A stretch of 23,944 bases of DNA, taken from Tritrichomonas foetus (lineage: Eukaryota; Parabasalia; Tritrichomonadida; Tritrichomonadidae). Shown here piece after piece: positions 18,967 through 23,944 of this stretch; position 1 is the stretch's first letter; the number at the start of each line of letters is the position of its first letter. Under the pieces are notes generated by a model. It did not search any database. It saw nothing but the letters and a program-made list of their open reading frames with translations, and had not been told where the DNA came from. The translations under genes were made by a program, and so were the position numbers. The DNA is taken from NCBI GenBank assembly GCA_001839685.1, contig MLAK01000649.1:186792-210735 (forward strand), in the 5' to 3' direction.

Positions 18967-19857
18967 TCAACCATCAATTTCAATATCATTTTCGTTGTTT
19001 TCTTGATTATCATTCAAATTTTCATCATTTTGGGGCTCGCTGTCTTGATTGGATCCAAGAAACTGAGAAAGTAAATCATTGGCAAGTTTCTGTTTTCTTG
19101 CAATTTCTTCAGGAGAATCTTCAACTTCCTCATCAGATGAATAATCACTTGAATAATTATTTTTGATTTCATTTTCAGAATCCTTTTCATTTTCATGATT
19201 TTCATTTTCATGATTTTCATTTTCGTTTGACTCTTCTTGGTTTGAAACAACAGGGAAATCGAAATCATCATCGTTGAAAACAGTTTTCTTCTTCTTTTCT
19301 TTTTGGATCAGAAAATCTTCTTGATTTAAATTCCAAGGATTTGAAAATGAATTGTTGTTATTTTCCTGTTGGAAACTAACCTCGGAATTTCGACTGAATA
19401 AGTCCTCTCTTGTGAGTGGTGGTACTGAAATGTTATCTTTTTTACATTGTTTAATTTTTTCAATTTTTTCTTGTTCTTTTTGGATTAATGCTAAAATTTC
19501 AAGTTCTGCGTTATTTACAGTTTCATTAAATTCATCATCAATTATTAATTTTTCTTCAACTTTGGGGCCATTTATGGCTTCTTTTAAGCATGCAATTTCA
19601 CCTTCAAGCCGTGGCCTGTAACTAACAAGAAGCTCTGTCATATCATTTTGTATACCTTCATTGTCTAAATATTTCATGCATTCACCAATTAATCTATCGA
19701 TTTCAGTGAGACCGTCATCACCTGCTTTTAGCGCATTTTGATAAAATTGCTCGGTTTTGAATTTGAGTTGTGCATCGAGAAATGCTTTATGAAGTGAAAG
19801 CAAAAGTTCGTCAAAGTGACCTGTAAAGCCTGCTACATCTTTTTGAAGTTGCTCCAT
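18967..19857 (-). CDS. Hypothetical acidic protein with helical N-terminus
   Basis: I do not recognise the family. From the first ATG (MEQLQKDVAGF) it has 296 residues; the frame extends three codons further but only to a TTG. Residues 1 to about 145 are helical and mixed-charge (FDELLLSLHKAFLDAQLKF, then IDRLIGECMKYLD), possibly coiled coil. The remainder is low-complexity, rich in Asn, Glu, Asp and Ser, with a tandem NENHE run near residues 210-225, a KEKKKK basic cluster, a YSSDYSSDEE acidic stretch well suited to CK2 phosphorylation, and an acidic C-terminus. A short helix (EEIARKQKLANDLLSQFLG) interrupts the acidic tail and may be a binding motif. There is no signal peptide or membrane segment. 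A TCATATC box lies 12 bases before the chosen ATG, which supports it. It is divergent from the SDF2-like gene. Confidence 0.8.
   Translation of the reverse strand: MEQLQKDVAGFTGHFDELLLSLHKAFLDAQLKFKTEQFYQNALKAGDDGLTEIDRLIGECMKYLDNEGIQNDMTELLVSYRPRLEGEIACLKEAINGPKVEEKLIIDDEFNETVNNAELEILALIQKEQEKIEKIKQCKKDNISVPPLTREDLFSRNSEVSFQQENNNNSFSNPWNLNQEDFLIQKEKKKKTVFNDDDFDFPVVSNQEESNENENHENENHENEKDSENEIKNNYSSDYSSDEEVEDSPEEIARKQKLANDLLSQFLGSNQDSEPQNDENLNDNQENNENDIEIDG
19188..19225. repeat. 15-base coding tandem repeat (NENHE units)
   Basis: Two exact 15-base copies (19188-19202 and 19203-19217) and a partial third encode repeated Asn-Glu-Asn-His-Glu in the acidic protein. This looks like slippage-type growth within coding sequence. 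Confidence 0.75.
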
Positions 19858-19868
19858 CGTGTTCAAAA

Positions 19869-19875
19869 GATATGA
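19869..19875 (-). promoter_or_regulatory. Initiator-like TCATATC box, acidic-protein gene
   Basis: Minus-strand TCATATC sits 11 bases before ATG 19857; the A of TCA as +1 gives a leader of about 15 bases. It lies upstream of the TTG extension too, but the ATG fits the usual spacing. Confidence 0.45.
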
Positions 19876-20217
19876 GTAAAAAGCGTGAAATAAATCGACC
19901 TTAACCGCTATTTAAGGACAATATAATTTCACCATAATATATTGAATTTTTATATGGTCTGCCATTTTATGATTCAAATGGTGATTTATCATGTGTGAGC
20001 CTATTTTCATTGGATTTCATAACTAGAGAATTCACTCTACTAGTTTTATTACTAATTATGTCACGAAACTGAGATTATTGATACATTTAAAATTGAATGC
20101 TGTTTGTTATCTTTCTTTTTCGGACCGTGAATGGGAATTGGGGATAAAAATTTGATATTGTATCATGTTAACATTGTAACCATTAACCATGTTTTCTTTC
20201 ACCTTTATAAGGTCAAT

Positions 20218-20223
20218 TCATAA
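20218..20223 (+). promoter_or_regulatory. Initiator-like TCATAA box, SDF2-like gene
   Basis: TCATAA lies 8 bases before the ATG at 20232; the A of TCA as +1 gives a 12-base leader. Pattern and spacing agree with the other boxes in the window. Confidence 0.45.
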
Positions 20224-20231
20224 ACACTTTA

Positions 20232-20819
20232 ATGAGCATCTTTTTTTTATTTTTCCCATGCATTCAGGTAGTGGTACACGTACATATTAGATTTGGAGAT
20301 TTCGTTCAGTTACAGAATTTAGGGACATCCGCTTTTTTAGCCATCAGGCCACAAGGAGGCAAAAATTCGACATCGAAAACAGAAGTTATTACAACGACAC
20401 TAATCAAAGATACAGAGCTCTATTGGGGATTCTTTCCAAGCGACATCTTTTTAGTCTCATCCAAGAAGATCAAATGTAATTCCATTATTACTATCCAAAA
20501 TTCAAAGTATGCGTCCTTTCTAAACACATACATGTTGTTGGACAAACCGCTTGTATCATTAACGCAATATGTTGGAACGGCAAGCGGCTTGTGGAATCTG
20601 TCATGCATCAGCCCTGATGAAATTTATATGAAAAAGGGGACAATCGTTCAATTTAAGAACACACTATACAATTGTTATCTTTCGTCGAATTTCGACACCC
20701 CATCAAACGAGAATTTTCAAAATAGCTGGGCATTAAATTGCATCAATGAAAATACTCAAAACACACTTTGGAAAGCGGATAAAGGGCTTTTTTTCGTGGA
20801 AAAAACTTTCAAATCTTAG
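20232..20819 (+). CDS. SDF2-like MIR-domain protein (secretory pathway)
   Basis: Probable endoplasmic-reticulum protein of the SDF2/SDF2L1 type, which in animals and plants works with the Hsp70/J-protein folding machinery; MIR domains also occur in protein O-mannosyltransferases. The 195 residues are close to the family's usual 200-220. The N-terminus (MSIFFLFFPCIQVVVHV) is a plausible signal peptide. Three MIR-like beta-trefoil repeats follow: FGDFVQLQNLGTSAFLAI (21-38), then IKCNSIITIQNSKYASFL (80-97) with WNLSC (121-125), and MKKGTIVQFKNTLYNCYL (133-150) with SWALNC (165-170) and LWKADKGLFFVE (179-190). The ELYW and NTLWKADKGLF positions match SDF2's NSYW and NYWKAMEGIF. The C-terminus TFKS has no HDEL/KDEL retention signal. 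The domain call is by recalled alignment. Confidence 0.8.
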   Translation: MSIFFLFFPCIQVVVHVHIRFGDFVQLQNLGTSAFLAIRPQGGKNSTSKTEVITTTLIKDTELYWGFFPSDIFLVSSKKIKCNSIITIQNSKYASFLNTYMLLDKPLVSLTQYVGTASGLWNLSCISPDEIYMKKGTIVQFKNTLYNCYLSSNFDTPSNENFQNSWALNCINENTQNTLWKADKGLFFVEKTFKS

Positions 20820-21462
20820 AAATTGTATGCTAAAAATATTATATTACTGTAAATTTTCTTCTTTTTTAGCTCTTTTTTTTGAAATGTTCCAAAATCATGA
20901 CATGTTGAATGAAAAATCATCTGGCTGATATTTCATCGATGAGGAGAAAAAACATCCAACAACTTCATTTATCTTTCCTAATCACATTAACGCAGAAAAT
21001 ACAAAATAAACCCCATGAAAATCTGAATTCCAAATAAATAAATATCTATTGAAAGTGTTTATTCATACATTTATATCTAGATATAATAAAAAAAGACAGG
21101 GAAATCAACGAGATAGAAATCAAAATGATTTAATTCATTTTCATCATCATTGACACAATAGCTTCATCTTTAAAGTGGCTGAAAAAATGGTTTCTAAGGG
21201 GTTTTCTTCATACTAGTTTCATTCCTCATCATCAAAACTCAAAATTTCAGGGGAAAAAAAAATCATCACTCTTCACACACAGCAAGAAATCACATATTCG
21301 ATATAAACATCAAAATAAGTCCATCAAATACAAATACAACATATATATATTATATACTCCATGTATGTAAATTCATTAGATTAGCTTTCATTCATTAGAA
21401 GTTTTGTAATTTTTTTTTTTTTTTTTTTTGAAGTGAATTGAATTGAATAAATTTATATAATT
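20820..21462. other. Spacer between convergent SDF2-like and RRM genes
   Basis: About 640 AT-rich bases between the 3' ends of two convergent genes. No ORF of substance. It contains an alternating AT run near 21341-21358 and the T20 tract at 21410-21429. Confidence 0.6.
21410..21429 (-). repeat. A20 homopolymer just downstream of the RRM gene
   Basis: Twenty consecutive T on the plus strand, hence A20 on the coding strand of the RRM gene, starting about 33 bases after its stop codon. This is near where a trichomonad mRNA would be polyadenylated. Confidence 0.85.
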
Positions 21463-22251
21463 TTAATCTTGATGTGGCGAATCGTCGGATGATGACTTAT
21501 GGTGTGCCCTTGGTGAGTCATCGTCTCTGTTTTTCCTATATTCTTGATAGTCGTCTCTGTCTCTCCCGCCATATGACGGCCTCCTTCGATCGAAATCTCT
21601 TCGGTAATTATCTTCCCTGTCACGGTAACCGCCTCTATCACCTCGATAACTGTCCCTGTCACCTCTGTATCCATCTCTGTCTCCGCGATAGCTTTCTCTA
21701 TCACCACGATAAGAATCGCGATATGAATCTCGATAACGATATCCATCTCTGTCTCTGTCTCGATCACCACGATAGCCGCCTCTTCCACGGGAAACATATT
21801 CGTCTTCAGATGAATCCCCGTCACGTCGGTCGCGCCCTCGGCTATATCGTGGCCTATCATCGAATCCCCCTCTGTAGTTGTTTCTGTCGTTGCGACTGCG
21901 GAAAGATGGTCGTCGTCTCTGGTCGTTTTGTCTGTTGTTGTTGTTGTTTTGTGGTGGATTTTCATTGGCGAATTGGAGAAAAGTTTTCCTTTCAAAAAGC
22001 ATCTCTTCATTTTGCTTGCTGTAGAAATTCTCGGCGTCTTCAAGATTTTCAAATTCAACAATGGCCATTCCTTTTGAACGCCCATTTTTGGTTGGAATGC
22101 GGATTGATACAATGGGGCCATACTCAAGAAGAACTTCACGGAGGTTCTCTTCTTTGACACTGTAATTTAAATTTCCTACAATGATCTTGCGATGATCTGG
22201 TGGATTGTTGTCATTGCTACTGGTGGTGGTGGTTGTTTCTTTTTCAGACAT
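21463..22251 (-). CDS. RNA-binding protein: one RRM plus Arg/Gly/Asp/Tyr-rich tail
   Basis: Probable mRNA-binding protein of the RRM-RGG type (nuclear or ribonucleoprotein-granule). The 262 residues open with a Thr/Asn-rich leader, then one RRM (about 21-95) with RNP2 IIVGNL (23-28) and RNP1 KGMAIVEF (60-67). RNP1's first aromatic position is Met, so canonical stacking is reduced there. After an Asn run (about 102-106) the tail (110-262) is rich in Arg, Gly, Asp and Tyr, with four 7-residue YRGDRxx units (181-208) and a Ser/Asp/His-rich end. Such tails bind RNA and are often Arg-methylated or phase-separating. The stop is TAAAA, matching the trichomonad UAAA polyadenylation signal. The family is broad, with SR-like and RGG-type relatives; no one-to-one orthologue can be named. 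Confidence 0.9.
   Translation of the reverse strand: MSEKETTTTTSSNDNNPPDHRKIIVGNLNYSVKEENLREVLLEYGPIVSIRIPTKNGRSKGMAIVEFENLEDAENFYSKQNEEMLFERKTFLQFANENPPQNNNNNRQNDQRRRPSFRSRNDRNNYRGGFDDRPRYSRGRDRRDGDSSEDEYVSRGRGGYRGDRDRDRDGYRYRDSYRDSYRGDRESYRGDRDGYRGDRDSYRGDRGGYRDREDNYRRDFDRRRPSYGGRDRDDYQEYRKNRDDDSPRAHHKSSSDDSPHQD
21628..21711. repeat. 21-base coding tandem repeat (YRGDRxx units)
   Basis: Four consecutive 7-residue units YRGDRES, YRGDRDG, YRGDRDS, YRGDRGG in the RRM protein's tail, each 21 bases with synonymous differences. Related but irregular units flank it. This is internal coding repetition, not a CRISPR array. Confidence 0.8.
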
Positions 22252-22699
22252 TAGAAAAAAAAATCTTTACGGTTTTATATTCATTTATTTCAATAGTATG
22301 CAATTGACCATAAACCCATAATTAAGGTTAAAATTTATTCGCTAAATGGCAAATAAGAATAATCAGGGAAATAATTTGTTATTTCTCCAATGCTTTTTAT
22401 CTGAATAACACAGTGAATTATCTCTAAGTATAATTATTCGTACTTATATTCATAAACTTACAAATATGTATATTATTTCCTATTGAAAAAGAGATTGAAA
22501 TTTATTGCAATAGAGCACACATATCGGCAATGTTTAAACTTTACATGTTTTCTTATAAATTTCTTCGTCATTTCACCGACTCAAGATATGTCATATCATT
22601 ATCCACCATGGTTATTATTCAAACCAAAAATTAATACAACAACTCATTACCTTTCTGCAATGATCCTAGATTTCCCATATTTGATCGTCATAATTAAGG
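22252..22699. other. Spacer upstream of the RRM gene, with possible gene debris
   Basis: About 450 bases holding the RRM-gene promoter at the left. On the plus strand a frame from about 22456 to 22716 has no early ATG but reads protein-like near its end (YLSAMILDFPYLIVIIKDEQQ). It is in the same frame as the end of the relic at 22921-23067 and may be part of it. Confidence 0.45.
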
Positions 22700-23067
22700 A
22701 TGAGCAACAAAATGCATAAGGTATTACTCAAAGAATTACCAGCAAGCCATTCAGTCCTAATACAACGTTTTGCTGTATTTATTGAATATGTAAGAAATGG
22801 CGAATGGAAGAAGTCATTTGGTACAATAAACATAGAATTAGTCAAACATCTCCCTAATTCAGAAAGGTTCGTTAACGATCTTAAGAATGCTTGTTCTTAC
22901 TTACCGACAAACATTTATATGATTCACTTCAGAAAATACATGATGATATTGAAATTGTTAAGCAGATCTATGCTCCATTTAAAGGAGCAATTCAAGACAA
23001 CAAACATATTTCCTTCAATAACATCGAAGTCGAAAGTCTAGTTGCTATTATACATCAACTTATCTAA
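22700..23067 (+). pseudogene. Frameshifted gene relic of unknown family
   Basis: From ATG 22700 one frame encodes MSNKMHKVLLKELPASHSVL and onward to about PTNIY (22918). There the sensible reading moves to another frame: from 22921 it continues DSLQKIHDDIEIVKQIYAPF to a TAA at 23065-23067, while the original frame turns into Met/Lys-rich nonsense and stops at 23041. Two extra bases (or one missing) at 22919-22920 explain it. The upstream frame ending at 22716 may be a further 5' piece, giving two compensating shifts. The protein is helical; LLKELPASHSVLIQRFAVFIEYV recalls RhoGAP-like helices (LPxxH), but I cannot assign it. It could be a pseudogene or a sequence error in a live gene. Confidence 0.5.
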
Positions 23068-23284
23068 GTTAAATCGCAACTCTTGATGAAGAGCTTGACG
23101 GACTTTGCTAACATGTAAACTTACTCATCTTTATAATAAACACCTAAAAACTTTTTATCATTCATTCATTCAGTCATTCTATCCTTATCATTCATCACTG
23201 GAAGCAACAAAAATTCTGTATATTTATATGTTCGAATCATTTCATTTTTTGAATGGATGAATAATATCGATTCATAATTTCTTA

Positions 23285-23944
23285 TTAGCATTTACATTTG
23301 TCGTTGCTATATTTTTTCTGTCCAATATTTTCATTATTTGGTTCCTGTATGATAATCTCATGATTGATTACAGCTTGATAAACTTTTTGAGTTAATATGT
23401 TAAAACAATTTGTTATATTAAAATCTGCTTTTGCTGATGCTTCACAGTAATCTAGATTGTGTTTATGAACAAATTCTTCGATTTTTTCTTGTGAAACATA
23501 TCGCTCAATCATCAAATCATTTTTATTTCCAACTAACAAAAATTTGGCATTTGGGTGACAATACTGTTGCACCTTTTGCAACCATAGACTGATTGATTCA
23601 AATGATTTTACGTCATTTAAAGCAAAAACCAAAATTATTCCAATTGCATTTCGGTAATATGCTTTACCGATAGAACGATATTTTTCTTGTCCTGCTGTAT
23701 CCCATATTCGTAGTTTGATAGTTTTATCATCAATTTTCATTGTATAAGGAATAAATTCAATACCAACTGTTGGAGTTGTTTCTATAATAAAAACATTTCT
23801 GTATAGCCTTTGAGCTATAGATGTCTTCCCAACAGCTCCATCGCCGACTATTAAATACTTAAATGTAAAGATACTATGATATATTATGTTTGAGTCATGA
23901 CCTCCCCCTATAAATATCCAGAAATGAAACCAACGAATGAAAAA
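23285..23944 (-). CDS. Rab-family small GTPase, 5' end not resolved
   Basis: Membrane-traffic GTPase. Reading from the window's right edge the frame is open: G1 GDGAVGKTS, the TPTVGIEF effector region, G3 WDTAGQEKY, G4 GNKNDL and G5 EASAK are all intact, and the Cys-Lys-Cys end (CXC) is a Rab double-geranylgeranylation signal. From the G1 motif to the stop the length is normal for Rab. Odd: upstream of FKYLIVGD there is no in-frame ATG and no stop up to 23944, and the residues there (HDSNIIYHSIF, then Trp/Phe-rich) do not look like a Rab N-terminus. The true start is probably out of frame through an intron or indel, or beyond the window. A nearby minus-strand ATG around 23900 opens only MTQT before a stop. 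The Rab subfamily is not assigned. Confidence 0.9.
   Translation of the reverse strand, partial: FFIRWFHFWIFIGGGHDSNIIYHSIFTFKYLIVGDGAVGKTSIAQRLYRNVFIIETTPTVGIEFIPYTMKIDDKTIKLRIWDTAGQEKYRSIGKAYYRNAIGIILVFALNDVKSFESISLWLQKVQQYCHPNAKFLLVGNKNDLMIERYVSQEKIEEFVHKHNLDYCEASAKADFNITNCFNILTQKVYQAVINHEIIIQEPNNENIGQKKYSNDKCKC

Larger units (their letters stand above)
19858..20231. other. Divergent promoter spacer, acidic-protein and SDF2-like genes
   Basis: About 375 AT-rich bases between two divergent genes, with initiator-like boxes at each end (19869-19875 minus; 20218-20223 plus). No ORF, RNA or repeat seen between them. Confidence 0.6.

Noticed and set aside
21628..21711. Regular short repeats that could suggest a CRISPR-like array.
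   Set aside because: They are contiguous 21-base coding units without spacers, inside a eukaryotic RNA-binding protein.
21453..22160. Long alternative frames on both strands over the RRM gene (about 227-235 codons).
   Set aside because: They are shadows of the Arg/Gly/Asp/Tyr repeat tail; the RRM frame has recognisable RNP1 and RNP2 motifs and the others have none.
23230..23238. GTTCGAATC, resembling a tRNA T-loop.
   Set aside because: The flanking bases form only a poor T-stem and no acceptor, D or anticodon arms fit around it.

Overview
The window reads as nuclear DNA of a flagellated, intron-poor protist. The best fit is a trichomonad parabasalid, probably a Tritrichomonas-like species. 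The reasons are AT-rich spacers, long uninterrupted genes packed on both strands, very short apparent 5' leaders with TCA-Py-W initiator-like boxes 12-20 bases before several ATGs, and proteins typical of a flagellate (kinesin-2, CFAP58, a C1a-32/FAP119-like protein). The species is an inference; no ribosomal RNA or other barcode is present.

Layout, left to right. Minus strand: kinesin-2 motor (233-2296), replication protein A large subunit (3040-4857), and a 772-residue helical-repeat protein of unknown function (5234-7552). Plus strand: a divergent PP1-like phosphatase (8272-9303), CFAP58 (9674-12292), a broken ORF with weak resemblance to PP6 regulatory (SAPS) subunits (13271-14031), and a second PPP phosphatase whose tail is cut by one in-frame TAG (15044-16255; frame open to 16570). 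Minus strand: a possible membrane-protein remnant (16687-16977), a CLAMP-domain C1a-32-like axonemal protein (17551-18549), and an acidic hypothetical protein (18967-19857). Plus strand: an SDF2-like MIR-domain secretory protein (20232-20819). Minus strand: an RRM/RGG RNA-binding protein (21463-22251). Plus strand: a frameshifted relic (22700-23067). Minus strand: a Rab GTPase that runs off the right edge (23285 to beyond 23944).

There is no operon logic; each gene appears to have its own promoter. Three genes share a cell-biological theme, the flagellum: anterograde transport (kinesin-2), an axonemal/peri-axonemal coiled-coil protein (CFAP58), and a central-pair C1a-32-like protein. Two PPP catalytic subunits plus a possible PP6-regulator relic form a second theme. 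No mobile element, CRISPR array, tRNA or rRNA was found.

Points most worth checking: the single in-frame TAG in the second phosphatase with a 104-codon open continuation carrying two RRFS motifs; the altered active-site rim of the first phosphatase; two frameshifted genes; a genome-encoded A20 tract just after the RRM gene; and a Rab gene with no in-frame ATG before the window edge.
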